Of a stretch of DNA of 64,000 bases, positions 1 through 9,196 are shown piece after piece. Both the position numbers and the translations under genes were made by a program. The notes under the pieces were generated by a model that saw only the letters and a list, made by a program, of their open reading frames with translations, searched no databases and was not told the origin of the DNA. The stretch is taken from contig CAZCZI010000011.1 of NCBI GenBank assembly GCA_964503045.1, positions 1-64,000 of the forward strand, read 5' to 3'. The DNA is from CAYZJR01 sp964503045. GTDB lineage: Bacteria; Cyanobacteriota; Vampirovibrionia; Obscuribacterales; Obscuribacteraceae. Position 1 is the stretch's first letter, and each line of letters begins with the position of its first letter.

Positions 1-1939
1 ACGGTCTGGTTTTCCGCTTCAAAAATGAACTCGTGGACTGAAGCTTGGGTCCTTCGCTGGTTGCATCTTTGGCTTTGGAGAGGAACGAGTCGAGACTCTG
101 CACGGGGCGAAAACTAGGCACCGTACTTGGGGATTGTTTGAGAAGCCAGCGAATGAGCTTACCGAGTCTTTGCACTTCCGGTTGGCGATCGTTTGCCTCC
201 AGCGCTCTCAACGCGGTCTTCGCGTTAGACGTCTGTGCCTCGTCTTGCAGACAACGTTCAACCAATTCGAACAGACGCGGGTTTTCCGGCATTACCGAAA
301 CCAAGTAATGAATCAGCCAGATCGAAAAGTTATCTATGTGCGATCCGAACTCTCTGACTGTTCGCGCAGGATGCTGAAAACCGGGATGTCCACTGTCCGG
401 ACTGTTCATTCTGCTCAATGATGGAACGAAGAAATTGTCATAATCGACTAGTTTGAGATCGGTATCAACATACATAACATTCGAAAATTCGATGTCACCG
501 TGGGCGATACCGGCAAATTGAAATGCGCGAGCCATCTCGGCTAGTCTGTCGGCTAAATAGCTTGCTGTGCCGTCGGATACGGGAATATGACCGGTAGCCA
601 TTTGCGCAAGGGTTTGACCGTTGAACCAATCCATTTTTAGAATTGGATACCACTTGTCCAATACTCTAATACCATCTGGCAAGTACTGGATTTTGGAAAC
701 GTATTGGCTAACAGAGCTGTTGTTAAGAGCATTGGCGATCTCTTGATACCGTATCGCTCGATCTGCCTGCTCGTAAGTGAAACACTTCACTGCGACATCT
801 CTATCTTTGCAGCGGAAGTGATACACGCGCCCGTTTCTTCCGATTCGTGTGTCTTCCAGAATGCAAGTTCCTCTTGCGAGTTCCAAATCGTCGAAGCTAA
901 TTTGGGGCCAGCGCACTGCTTCGTTGTAAGCCCTGAATGATGCTAAAAGTGTCGGCTTCTCGGTTTTGCCCGTGTCGCGCGGTGTTGACGATGTGTTTCC
1001 CACCCATGTAGGCACAGAACTTGCACGCTTGATCGGATCGAGATTTGTCGGCTGTTCCATCCTTTGTTGAAGAGATGGAACACTTTCAAATTGCACGTCG
1101 CAGAGATATCGCATCATGCGAGCTGCTGTTTTTACTTCGGGTGAAGGATGTTCCTCCAACAAACTAAACGTGTAAGAGGCGCATGGGTCGCCGAAATCGG
1201 TGGCGCGAAACAAGAGGCACTCATCGCCGCCTGCAAGTTTGCTCCACAAAGAGGGATCTGTGCTCAAGCAATGAAGCGATGTGTAGATCACCCAGCTGGA
1301 AAAGTGATCGATGTTCAACCCAAACATGTTTTGAACCCGTCTTGGATGTTGATAGTTGGGATGCCCCAGTTCGCAGCTCTGTTTGCCTTTTAACGCTTCG
1401 ACGTAGAAGCCGTCATAGTCGAGAAGTCGAAGGCGATTACCTTGAACAATGATATTTCCATGCTGCAAATCGCCATGTGCAATCGATGCGTTTTGTAGCT
1501 TCGCAACGAGCTGCTTAAACTCGTGTGCAATCGTTGCGATGTTGCCCGGCGTTTTGATGTTCTTGAAGATATAGGTATCTAGCGTGTCTCCGTCTTCCCA
1601 GTCCATTTTCAAAACTGGGTGCCAGGCGCCTTTGACTTTGATGCCTTTCGCAATGTATTCGAATGTCGTGAAGTATGGAAGGCTGCAACTACTCATCAAG
1701 GCTTTTTGAATCGCAGCGTAACGCTCTTGATGGTCTGATGTTTCGCGCAAAAAGCACTTCACTGCAAAGCTTCGATCGCCGTTGCGAATTCGATAGACAT
1801 TGGCAAAGCCACCGCTAATCGGGCGTGGCAAACCTTTGCTGTCGACGCAAACATTGCCGCCGGCAAGCTGCTCGACTTCGAAGCAGCGGCTCGGTTCGGA
1901 AATCGCTTCGTTGTATTCTTGCGCGGATGGCCACGGCAT
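1..1939 (-). CDS. Tandem YegI-like protein kinase, 3'-truncated by window edge
   Basis: An open minus-strand frame runs from ATG at 1939 off the left edge (646 codons, no stop). It holds two kinase-like domains in tandem. Domain 1 has a VAIK-type Lys61 in FAVKCF, HGDLQHGN at residue 155 and DYDG at 174, then GHPNYQHPRR. Domain 2 has Lys385 in VAVKCF, HGDIEFSN at 480 and DYDN at 499, then GHPGFQHP. The HGD-to-DYD spacing is 19 residues in both. HGDLQHGN, DYDG and GHxNYQHP are hallmarks of the YegI-type Ser/Thr kinases, in which HGD replaces HRD and DYD replaces DFG. Domain 2 is more diverged and may be regulatory. An in-frame TGA just upstream supports the start, though the ribosome-binding site is weak. 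The substrate is unknown and the C-terminus is not visible. Confidence 0.8.
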   Translation of the reverse strand, partial: MPWPSAQEYNEAISEPSRCFEVEQLAGGNVCVDSKGLPRPISGGFANVYRIRNGDRSFAVKCFLRETSDHQERYAAIQKALMSSCSLPYFTTFEYIAKGIKVKGAWHPVLKMDWEDGDTLDTYIFKNIKTPGNIATIAHEFKQLVAKLQNASIAHGDLQHGNIIVQGNRLRLLDYDGFYVEALKGKQSCELGHPNYQHPRRVQNMFGLNIDHFSSWVIYTSLHCLSTDPSLWSKLAGGDECLLFRATDFGDPCASYTFSLLEEHPSPEVKTAARMMRYLCDVQFESVPSLQQRMEQPTNLDPIKRASSVPTWVGNTSSTPRDTGKTEKPTLLASFRAYNEAVRWPQISFDDLELARGTCILEDTRIGRNGRVYHFRCKDRDVAVKCFTYEQADRAIRYQEIANALNNSSVSQYVSKIQYLPDGIRVLDKWYPILKMDWFNGQTLAQMATGHIPVSDGTASYLADRLAEMARAFQFAGIAHGDIEFSNVMYVDTDLKLVDYDNFFVPSLSRMNSPDSGHPGFQHPARTVREFGSHIDNFSIWLIHYLVSVMPENPRLFELVERCLQDEAQTSNAKTALRALEANDRQPEVQRLGKLIRWLLKQSPSTVPSFRPVQSLDSFLSKAKDATSEGPKLQSTSSFLKRKTRP

Positions 1940-2005
1940 CGCAAAACTGTTCCGTCAGATGTGCAACTTTACTGTACCCTTTGCCGGTCCAGTTCCAACC
2001 ATGAC

Positions 2006-2767
2006 TTATGGCAGAAACATTGATGCTGCATCTTCATTGAAAACAGGGCTGGTTAGTTGAGTGCTGAAGTCGACTCGTTTGTAGCCCTTTGGATTGAACG
2101 CCGTGAACTTCTTATCCGATTTCGTTTCTGTAATAGTCTTGAATGGAAAGACCATCTTATTATTGTCGGGGCTCATGTGTCGCATCTGCCACGGATAACC
2201 CTTGAGGTGCGGCAACTCATAAATCTTGGAGATGATAATTTGAGCGTTTTCCGGACCCGGCAAGTTTTTGTAGTCCACCGTCACTTTTATTTTTTTGTTG
2301 AAGCCTTTGCTCCCAATGTCGCTGCGCCAAAAGCTCTCGGAAGTTTTGACTTGGAATGTGTACTCGGTCACAGGCACATCACCAATTTTGACGGATGTTT
2401 GTGTCAGCGGCTTTTGCGAGGTGATCTCGGAAAGCCAACTTGCTGACGCTGCAATGTTTCTGAAGATTTTTTGGAACTTTGGAAAATCTACTTTTGCGTA
2501 CTTCTTTTCTGCTGGGCGCCAGATGGTGACTTGTTGATCTTTCTGCGTGTACTCGAGGTTGTAGCCCATTCGCGATACCTCACATCGCATCGCATCAGGC
2601 CAGAGGCTGACTTTGTGGTCTCCGGACATTGAGAAAACCTGGTGCAGTTCGGTGCAGATCTGAGGTCCGCAGATGCCCGCACTGCCGAAAAATATTGCCA
2701 AGCCGACTGCAAAAACTATCGGGCGCAGTCTCGTGAACCGTTGGAGTTGCTTAAGAAGAAGGTCCAT
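2006..2767 (-). CDS. Secreted or membrane-anchored hypothetical protein
   Basis: About 253 residues from ATG 2767; a TTG at 2794 would add nine residues. A basic N-terminus is followed by a hydrophobic stretch near residues 18-34, so it is probably exported or membrane-anchored. The rest is hydrophilic and looks beta-rich, with a pattern (AKVDFPKF, later PVTEYTFQV) that loosely recalls LolA-like carrier folds. That comparison is only an impression. Two Cys lie just after the hydrophobic segment. It sits between the kinase and the L,D-transpeptidase on the same strand, so an envelope role is plausible but unproven. Confidence 0.6.
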   Translation of the reverse strand: MDLLLKQLQRFTRLRPIVFAVGLAIFFGSAGICGPQICTELHQVFSMSGDHKVSLWPDAMRCEVSRMGYNLEYTQKDQQVTIWRPAEKKYAKVDFPKFQKIFRNIAASASWLSEITSQKPLTQTSVKIGDVPVTEYTFQVKTSESFWRSDIGSKGFNKKIKVTVDYKNLPGPENAQIIISKIYELPHLKGYPWQMRHMSPDNNKMVFPFKTITETKSDKKFTAFNPKGYKRVDFSTQLTSPVFNEDAASMFLP

Positions 2768-2810
2768 AGTCTCAGGATGCTGGGAACAATCCAAATCTTA
2801 TCGCATTTGC

Positions 2811-3566
2811 TTAAGTCTCGTTGAAACGATAGGTCTTTAACTCATCTGTCAGGCGTTTATAAAGGTTGGGAACCCATTTAGGTTGCCTGTTAAGGTTGAT
2901 GTCTGGCCTCTGTTTTACAAGATTGCACGGAGCAAAGATGAGGCGAATGGTATCACATCCGGAGTCATGCGTGAGGACGAACATTTCTTCGATCGGTTCA
3001 TTACCCATAGCCAGACAACCGGTTGACCACTTGCTTCCATGAATCAAAATGTCGCAGCCGAGATTCTTTCGACCTTCTGTTTTCGCGTGATTTCGATCTT
3101 CTGCATTTGGATAGTCGACATCGAGTCCGAGGTGTGCAATCACGTTGGGCCGAAATCCTGAGATCTTGTAGAAGCCCTCGGGAACTTGCTTGTCACCTTC
3201 CTTTAATTTTGGGCCTGCAACACCACTGGCGCCAATGATTGGATATCTCAAGATCTGCTTCATTGTTCCATCATTGTCTTTTGCAAACAGATACAGCATC
3301 TTTTCTTGTTTCAACGCGATCCATGTCATTGCTTTGGGGGGATAAGTAATATTGGCTGCTGCAAATAACGGTTTGAGCTTGGCTCGCACCGGCTCTGCGT
3401 ATAGCTCCATGGCGTAGTTCACTGTCATGATTGGGGGTGTAACAGTCTTCGCCGTTTCTGCTTTGGTTGTTTTTGCGACACCCGAAACTGGATAGGAGAA
3501 ACAAAAAAACAAAGCTGCAATTGCCGCGCTGCGTTGGACATTCAAAGGTTTGAGACTGTTGTTCAT
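2811..3566 (-). CDS. YafK-type L,D-transpeptidase (YkuD domain)
   Basis: A 251-residue protein with an N-terminal signal peptide (hydrophobic core near residues 13-30) and a YkuD catalytic domain. The active-site motif HGSKWSTGCLAMG places His176 and the nucleophile Cys184. The HGxxxSxGCxAM form resembles E. coli YafK/DpaA rather than the ErfK/YbiS group. Family members act in the periplasm, forming 3-3 peptidoglycan crosslinks or attaching and releasing envelope proteins at meso-diaminopimelate. ATG 3566 is chosen because it gives a clean signal peptide; an upstream start at 3620 would add 18 residues. The preceding secreted gene and this one share a strand with a 43-bp gap. Confidence 0.82.
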   Translation of the reverse strand: MNNSLKPLNVQRSAAIAALFFCFSYPVSGVAKTTKAETAKTVTPPIMTVNYAMELYAEPVRAKLKPLFAAANITYPPKAMTWIALKQEKMLYLFAKDNDGTMKQILRYPIIGASGVAGPKLKEGDKQVPEGFYKISGFRPNVIAHLGLDVDYPNAEDRNHAKTEGRKNLGCDILIHGSKWSTGCLAMGNEPIEEMFVLTHDSGCDTIRLIFAPCNLVKQRPDINLNRQPKWVPNLYKRLTDELKTYRFNET

Positions 3567-3769
3567 CCCTGAAGTATAGCCCACTGGTAGTTTGAGCCCG
3601 GTAGTTTGAACCTGACCCATGACTTTAGTCCTGGTGGTTCATGACGTTCGCTCGATGCAATCATCTTCATGGAGACCTACAATTTTAATTGACCTGGAGG
3701 ACAGCCGCCCCCGGTGGTTGTGGGTCTTTGCCTGATTTCGCATGCGCGAGTACGGCTTTGGAGGCACAG

Positions 3770-4063
3770 ATGAAATTTGGATGCACCGCTGCAAAGAAAT
3801 CTGCTCAACTTGGACTATCTTCTGGTGCAATTTTCATTTTGATTGCGTTTCTGTCCGGGCTTTGCTTCAACATGCCCGACTACGCTTGTGAGATGTTGAA
3901 AGACGGTCAAAGGGCAGAGCTGTGTGCAAGACCTCTGATTGCCTCTGCACGACCGCGCGGTAACCGTACGCTGGCTTTAGAAGGCGGCGCAAAGCGAATC
4001 GTGGTGGTCGTTCCTCAATCAGTAAACGATGAGGCCCTTCAGTTCGATGGTGTGGCTAAGTAA
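3770..4063 (+). CDS. Small hypothetical protein with one hydrophobic segment
   Basis: A 97-residue reading frame whose ATG at 3770 has a good ribosome-binding site (GGAGG, five bases upstream). A hydrophobic segment near residues 17-34 could be a signal anchor. The remainder is basic, then turns beta-like near the end (RIVVVVPQ). No family is recognised. It converges on the SAF-domain gene with only 11 bp between stop codons. Coding is supported mainly by the ribosome-binding site and start position. Confidence 0.45.
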   Translation: MKFGCTAAKKSAQLGLSSGAIFILIAFLSGLCFNMPDYACEMLKDGQRAELCARPLIASARPRGNRTLALEGGAKRIVVVVPQSVNDEALQFDGVAK

Positions 4064-4074
4064 ATAAAGGCTGG

Positions 4075-4680
4075 CTATCGATCGATATCGTGCTGTGTGA
4101 TGATCTGAAACTTCGCCACACCGAATTTGCATTTGCGGCGATCGAGAAGACCCGGATGTGAGATCGAGTCTTGTGGAACGAATCTTTGTGGGATCGGACC
4201 CAATGCCAGGTTTGCGGCACTAAACTGTTTACCGGCAGGAATAGCCACTCGCGCGTACACGATCTGACTTTTGGGTTCTTGATACCGGCTGTAGTCTCTA
4301 ATCAGAACTTTCTCTTTCATTTCTTTGGTCATTGGTTCCCCAATGTCCAAGACACTGATGATTTGCGACTGTCCGATTGATTTGACGATTTTCTTGCCGA
4401 TCACGCTTGCCATTGATGAAGCTGCATCGCCGGGAGCTTTTGCCCATTCGACGACTTGCCCCTGGACGTCCTGCGGAGTAAGCTGCTTTCCTGCCGGCAA
4501 GTCTTTGAGTGCATATACGATCTGCACGCTTGCAGGATGCGGAGCTGCAACGGGTGCTGGTTCAGTTTGTTTTTTCGCTGCAGGCTTTTTGCCCTGGGCT
4601 ATAGTTGGAGAAAAAACGGCTGACAGTGCAAACAGAGATGTGGTTGTTGCCAACACACCCAACAAAGAGCGCGACTTCAA
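4075..4680 (-). CDS. Secreted protein with two SAF domains (CpaB/FlgA-like)
   Basis: A 201-residue protein starting at TTG 4680, which has AGGAG about seven bases upstream. It has a signal peptide (residues 1-28), a short Lys/Pro linker, and two similar modules (about 50-110 and 135-200) containing IVYALKDLPAGKQLT and IVYARVAIPAGKQFS. This internal duplication is typical of SAF domains as found in CpaB (Flp pilus), FlgA and antifreeze-like proteins, which bind peptidoglycan or pilus partners in the periplasm. It follows the aminotransferase/72-aa gene pair by 21 bp, so co-transcription is likely. A TadE-like pilin gene occurs at 18.9 kb, so a link to type IVc pili is possible but unproven. 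Confidence 0.7.
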   Translation of the reverse strand: MKSRSLLGVLATTTSLFALSAVFSPTIAQGKKPAAKKQTEPAPVAAPHPASVQIVYALKDLPAGKQLTPQDVQGQVVEWAKAPGDAASSMASVIGKKIVKSIGQSQIISVLDIGEPMTKEMKEKVLIRDYSRYQEPKSQIVYARVAIPAGKQFSAANLALGPIPQRFVPQDSISHPGLLDRRKCKFGVAKFQIITQHDIDR

Positions 4681-4701
4681 CGGGGTCTCCTTTTAATCGA
4701 A

Positions 4702-4920
4702 CTACGATATAAAGGGTGCTCGACGAAGACTTTTGAATACAGCAACATTGTTACTTTCTATAAGCTCAGACTGAGCAGCCTCTAGATTGGCCAGTTTAGC
4801 AGAGCGTTCTAACTCCAGAAACCTCTGAAGATACGCGAGCGCATCCTCAGTGTCACCGGAAATCGCGGCTCGCTTGAGCTGGTGTTCGAGAAGGCTTGCT
4901 ACGACGGGCTCCGAACGCAT
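4702..4920 (-). CDS. Small helical protein coupled to aminotransferase gene
   Basis: Seventy-two residues, nearly all predicted helical, rich in Glu, Ala and Leu, with no membrane segment or Cys. Its ATG overlaps the aminotransferase stop in a TAATG arrangement, which normally signals translational coupling. The family is not recognised. It may be a partner or regulator of the upstream enzyme, or a small tetratricopeptide-like hairpin (DALAYLQRFLELERSAKLA). Function is unknown. Confidence 0.6.
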   Translation of the reverse strand: MRSEPVVASLLEHQLKRAAISGDTEDALAYLQRFLELERSAKLANLEAAQSELIESNNVAVFKSLRRAPFIS

Positions 4921-6506
4921 TAGCGTCTGCCTCCGTGCTCGCGGTCTTTTCGTCCGTTCGATTTCTGAGCTTTGGTTTTAGGCGATTTGGTCTTTGAAAC
5001 CTTATTCTTTGCAGCTTTCGTCTTTAGAGACTTAGCTTTGGGAGATTTCGCCTTTGACTTTGGCTCTTTCGATTTCGCTTCTTTTTTAGCTTTCTTTTTG
5101 GAAGCTTTCTTGCCGGACAGGAGTTTTTTCAAAGCTTTGGAAGCTTTGGTTGCTTCTGTTTCAGATTTCTTGGCTGATTTTTCCGGCAAGTCCGATGGTT
5201 TGATATATTCGATCGGCTCCACCTCCATGAGAATTCCTTCCAGAGTGTCGATCATGAAATTGATCTGCGACTCAGTAATGATGAGCGGGGGCTCGATGCG
5301 GATTGTGCGGTTGGCATTCATGGTTGCTGCCACGAGTACGCCGCGATGGAAGAGCTCGACTTGAACTTGCTCGCGCAGTTCTTTGGAGGTGAATTCTAGT
5401 CCGAGAAGCAAACCACGACCGCGGACATCCGCGAGGTGGCGAGGATAACGCTGGCGCAGCTCTTGCAGTTTGCGGGTGAAGTGATTGCCCATCACGGCAG
5501 CGCGTGCCGGCAAGTGCTCATCCATCAACACTTCGATAGTGGCTGATGCAGCGGTGCAAGCTAGTGGGTTTCCGCCAAATGTTGAGTTGTGAATGCTTGG
5601 GTTTGGCTCGAGCACTTTCCAAATTTTCGCAGTCGACATGAAGCAACCAATTGGCATCACGCCGCCGCCGAGAGCCTTGGCCAAGCACATGATGTCCGGC
5701 ACAACGCCTTCGTGTTCGCAACCAAACATGCGGCCTGTGCGGCCCATGCCGGTTTGTACTTCGTCGAGAATCAGCAATACGCCTTTCTTCTTGGTCAGTT
5801 GGCGCACTTTTCGCAAGTAGCCTGCTTGTGGAACAAAGATGCCGCCTTCACCTTGAATCGGCTCGAGAATTACGGCCGCTGTGTTCTTGGTGATTGCTTT
5901 CTCCATTGCATCGATGTCGCCAAACGGCACATGGGTGAAACCATTGAGCAGTGGCTCGAACGGTTTGCGGAAGACTTCGCGTCCGGTCGCCGAAAGCGCG
6001 CCCATGCTGACCCCGTGATAAGAGTTTTTGGTTGAGATAATTTCTGATTTGCCGGTGTACAGGCGGGCGAGCTTCAAGGCGCCCTCAACTGCTTCGGTAC
6101 CGCTGTTGCAGAAGAATGAATATTGCAAATCGCCTGGCGCAACTGCCGCCAATTGTTTCGCTAGATATGCTGCCCAAGGATTCAATAGATCTTGGCTGTG
6201 CAAACAAACTTGGTCGAGCTGAGCCTTAACGGCTGCAATCACGCGAGGATGGCGGTGACCGACGTTGAAAATGCCGTATCCACCGAGACAATCGAGATAA
6301 CGTTTGCCGTGGTTATCGTACGTATATACTCCGCCGTCACGAAACTCGACTGCACCCTCGGCGCCGCACAGCTTTTGGCTGTACGACAGATTGAGATGCT
6401 CTTTCGAGCTTTCGAGGGCTTGTGCCGCCAACTCTTCGTAATGCGACGGTCCTCGATCGACAATCGGTAATCTCTTAAAATTAGCTTCTTTCTTATAGAG
6501 AGCCAT
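4920..6506 (-). CDS. patA: Putrescine-type class III aminotransferase with long basic tail
   Basis: A PLP-dependent class III aminotransferase of 528 residues. ATG 6506 is preferred because AAGGAAGG lies five bases upstream. Residues 70-140 (CLGGYGIFNVGHRHP, LHSQDLLNP, YSFFCNSGTEAVEGALK) closely match the putrescine aminotransferase PatA/YgjG subgroup rather than ArgD. Asp249 in LDEVQTGMGRTG and Lys277 in CLAKALGGG are the PLP-ring aspartate and Schiff-base lysine. The expected activity is putrescine plus 2-oxoglutarate to 4-aminobutanal and glutamate, although related diamines or acetylornithine cannot be excluded. The enzyme ends near residue 435. Residues 443-528 are an almost pure Lys/Ser/Ala tail with SPK repeats, like a histone H1 tail and unusual for this family. 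Confidence 0.85.
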   Translation of the reverse strand: MALYKKEANFKRLPIVDRGPSHYEELAAQALESSKEHLNLSYSQKLCGAEGAVEFRDGGVYTYDNHGKRYLDCLGGYGIFNVGHRHPRVIAAVKAQLDQVCLHSQDLLNPWAAYLAKQLAAVAPGDLQYSFFCNSGTEAVEGALKLARLYTGKSEIISTKNSYHGVSMGALSATGREVFRKPFEPLLNGFTHVPFGDIDAMEKAITKNTAAVILEPIQGEGGIFVPQAGYLRKVRQLTKKKGVLLILDEVQTGMGRTGRMFGCEHEGVVPDIMCLAKALGGGVMPIGCFMSTAKIWKVLEPNPSIHNSTFGGNPLACTAASATIEVLMDEHLPARAAVMGNHFTRKLQELRQRYPRHLADVRGRGLLLGLEFTSKELREQVQVELFHRGVLVAATMNANRTIRIEPPLIITESQINFMIDTLEGILMEVEPIEYIKPSDLPEKSAKKSETEATKASKALKKLLSGKKASKKKAKKEAKSKEPKSKAKSPKAKSLKTKAAKNKVSKTKSPKTKAQKSNGRKDREHGGRR

Positions 6507-7092
6507 AAAAACCTTCCTTGGACTACGCGCGGATGTTCGCGCAATGCACCGTCCGGAGCGCTTCTCTGGAGTCTGGTGTTTTTCGACAATTAACAACTGG
6601 CGCCTAACTAGGCACCATATATGACATCGCTAATGTGCAGGAAGAACGCTACGTAAATTCGGTTTTGAGCTTGCGGTTTTTTCGCATGATTTTGACAGTC
6701 TCCGGGTTAGCAACCCTATACCCTTCGAGTCTCCTTAGCAATTTCGCACAATGGTAAATGCACCACGATTAGTGCGGTACCTGTTCTAGCGAACGTTTGC
6801 TATCTACTCTAAATGTACACTGCATGAGCCATTCTGGACAATGTGCACTCTGGCTAAATTCTGCAATCGGTTTTTGTACATAGTGTCTAAAGAACCACAG
6901 AATCGCCATTGTGGGCATTTAAACAGGAAACCGGAGCCCCGTGGCGCTGGGGTTCTGCTTGGCAGCCCGTCATTTCTTGATGAAGTCAAGAAGATTTCGT
7001 TACCCACTCTTCATCTAGGAGTGGCAAGAACCTCTTTTAGGTCCGTATATTGAAGAAGTTCTATCTTTAAAACCTAGTATTTCAGGCATAAT
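6507..7092. other. Intergenic region, divergent promoters expected
   Basis: About 585 bp between divergent genes. It should hold promoters for the aminotransferase cluster and the TPR gene, but I could not assign confident -35/-10 pairs. A GC-rich imperfect hairpin lies near 6935-6955 (CCCC, short loop, GGGG). Two opposing open frames of about 70 codons near 6804-7053 lack ribosome-binding sites and similarity to known proteins. Confidence 0.4.
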
Positions 7093-9195
7093 ATGATGCG
7101 TCTCAAGCAGGGTGCGGAGTTTCGCGTCACAATGCAAAGAAATGAACTAGTTAGGGGGTTGATTGTGAGACCTAAAGCGCGATTGGTGGCTCTCACCTTA
7201 TGTGCATTAAGTACAGGACTGGTTAATAGTGCCTATGCTGCACCAGCGGTTATTCCAACAATGACCAAGCCCATGCTCGATAGGTATTATCAGGGTGTGG
7301 CTTTCTTTAAAGCCGGAGATATAGATAAAGCTCTCCAGATATTCAAAGTTACAGCTTTGAGCGCCCCGGCGGACCCGCTTGTACATTTGAGCTTGGCGGC
7401 CGCGCTGCATCAACATGGTGATATTGAGGACGCTATTGCGGAGTACAAGAGTGCAATCAGGCTGCGTCCTTATGACGCGTTTGCTCGTGAGAGCTTGGGG
7501 CTCCTGCTGCAGGGTCAGGGGCGGCTTGATGAAGCTTTGGGGCATTACGCCGAGGCGATTAAACTGCGACCCGATGTGCCGTTGCTTCATTTCAACTATG
7601 GAATCGCACTGCGCGTAAGTGGCGACACCGAGAATGCAATTAGGCATCTGCGTGCTGTTGTGGCTGCTTATCCCGATCATTTGAAAGCTCGCTCGCAGTT
7701 GGCGGCTACATATCAAGATAAAGGTGACTATGTAAACGCCATGCAGGAGTATCGGCGAGTCCAGAGTTATCAGCCGAATAACTTCTCGATTCAATACAAC
7801 CTGGCCAATTGCATGCTCGCGACTAAGGATTATTTGGGCGCCTCAGACGGCTTTGCCAAGGCGATAAAGATTGACGGTAATGTTCCTGACACGCGCGTGC
7901 TTCTGGCCACATCGCAGACAATGCTAGGCAGGTATGCAGAAGCTGCAGAACAGCTGAAAACCGCTGTATCTCAAAAGTCAGATCGCGGAGAGTGGCAAGC
8001 TCAACTGGGCGATGTCTTGACTAAACTCAAAGACTACAAAGGCGCAATCACCGCCTATCGCGCCGCACAAAAGATAAATCCGAAAGATACGGAATCAGCT
8101 TATAGCTTAGGTTACTTATTGCAGTTGTCGGGCGAAACGGCTGCGGCAGCAGAAGCATACGAGCACGTGCTCAGCCTCAATTACAACTATACAAACGCTC
8201 ACTACAATCTCGGTATCATCAGACAGAAACAAGGCAACTTGCCGGCTGCAGAGTCTGAGTTTAAAACTGTTTTGAAACTCAATCCAAATGACGGACAAGC
8301 GCTTATAAGTTTGGGCCGAACATATGTGATGCAAAACGCACTAAATGACGCAGTCATTTGCTACAGGCAAGGACTCAGTATAGAACCCACTGATGCTGCT
8401 GCTTTTCAGGAACTTGGTCAAGTATTGCTAAAAACCAAAGACTATGTCGGTGCAAGATCTGCGCTGGAGTCGGCACTACAGATGGTGCCGGGTGATCGCA
8501 ATACCATGTTGACAGTTGCGCAGTTGGAAATTGCAGAAGGGAATTCCGGAAAAGCTGAGAATGTCTACAGACAGCTGCTTGACCGCACTCCAATGGACAT
8601 TCAAATCTTGAATTTGCTGGCAGACACATTGGACTCGCAGAAGAAATACGAACAATCAATCGAAATCTACCAGAAGTTGATTCAAGCCAATCCGAGATCG
8701 CCGGAATCGTACAACGATTTAGGTTTGGCGCTGGAACGGCGTGGAGAGATGACCGGCGCCACGATGCAATACAAGAAAGCGCTTGAACTTGATCCGAAGT
8801 ACGTACAAGCTCACATCAACTTAGGCAACGTTTTCTTGGCGCAAAAAGACTACACCAATGCTGGTGCTGAATATCAAACGGCATTGGGAATTGATCCAAA
8901 TAACGTGTTGGCGCACTACAACTTGGGATTGGTGTTGACTTCGCAAGACAATCCTGAAGGGGCTGCCAGTCAGTATCAGCATGTAATTAACCTCGATCCT
9001 AACTATGGGCCTGCATATTACGCGTTGGCTCTCATATATCAATCTCAAAATAATATTGAGCAAGCCATTCCTTCATTCGAGAAGTACATAGCGCTTGAAC
9101 CAAATGGTGCATACGCCCAATCAGCCATGGCAACATTGACTCAACTCAAGCAGATTCAGGGAAGTCGCGCTCAGAGTGCCGTTCCACCAATGTAG
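7093..9195 (+). CDS. Large secreted TPR protein
   Basis: A 700-residue protein made almost entirely of tetratricopeptide repeats (about 18 consecutive 34-residue units from residue 60 to 690). TPR consensus positions are clear throughout (W/L-G-Y-A-P, for example YNDLGLALERRGEM and AHYNLGLVLTSQDN). A signal peptide ends near residue 50 with an AYAAPA cleavage site. ATG 7132 would trim the basic leader and give a more normal signal peptide. TPR superhelices are protein-interaction scaffolds, so an exported one suggests envelope assembly or secretion. Its sits alone on the plus strand, and the partner is not evident. Confidence 0.85.
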   Translation: MMRLKQGAEFRVTMQRNELVRGLIVRPKARLVALTLCALSTGLVNSAYAAPAVIPTMTKPMLDRYYQGVAFFKAGDIDKALQIFKVTALSAPADPLVHLSLAAALHQHGDIEDAIAEYKSAIRLRPYDAFARESLGLLLQGQGRLDEALGHYAEAIKLRPDVPLLHFNYGIALRVSGDTENAIRHLRAVVAAYPDHLKARSQLAATYQDKGDYVNAMQEYRRVQSYQPNNFSIQYNLANCMLATKDYLGASDGFAKAIKIDGNVPDTRVLLATSQTMLGRYAEAAEQLKTAVSQKSDRGEWQAQLGDVLTKLKDYKGAITAYRAAQKINPKDTESAYSLGYLLQLSGETAAAAEAYEHVLSLNYNYTNAHYNLGIIRQKQGNLPAAESEFKTVLKLNPNDGQALISLGRTYVMQNALNDAVICYRQGLSIEPTDAAAFQELGQVLLKTKDYVGARSALESALQMVPGDRNTMLTVAQLEIAEGNSGKAENVYRQLLDRTPMDIQILNLLADTLDSQKKYEQSIEIYQKLIQANPRSPESYNDLGLALERRGEMTGATMQYKKALELDPKYVQAHINLGNVFLAQKDYTNAGAEYQTALGIDPNNVLAHYNLGLVLTSQDNPEGAASQYQHVINLDPNYGPAYYALALIYQSQNNIEQAIPSFEKYIALEPNGAYAQSAMATLTQLKQIQGSRAQSAVPPM

Positions 9196-9196
9196 T

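Noticed and set aside
134..1452. Plus-strand open frames of 80-95 codons
   Set aside because: They lie antisense to the continuous kinase-like frame, which has clear motifs; the plus frames show none.
6925..6975. Riboswitch-like GC-rich hairpin
   Set aside because: No cobalamin, c-di-GMP, TPP or SAM riboswitch consensus could be matched, and the orientation relative to a gene is unclear.
6804..7053. Two opposing open frames of about 70 codons in the gap before the TPR gene
   Set aside because: No ribosome-binding site, unnatural composition and mutual overlap.
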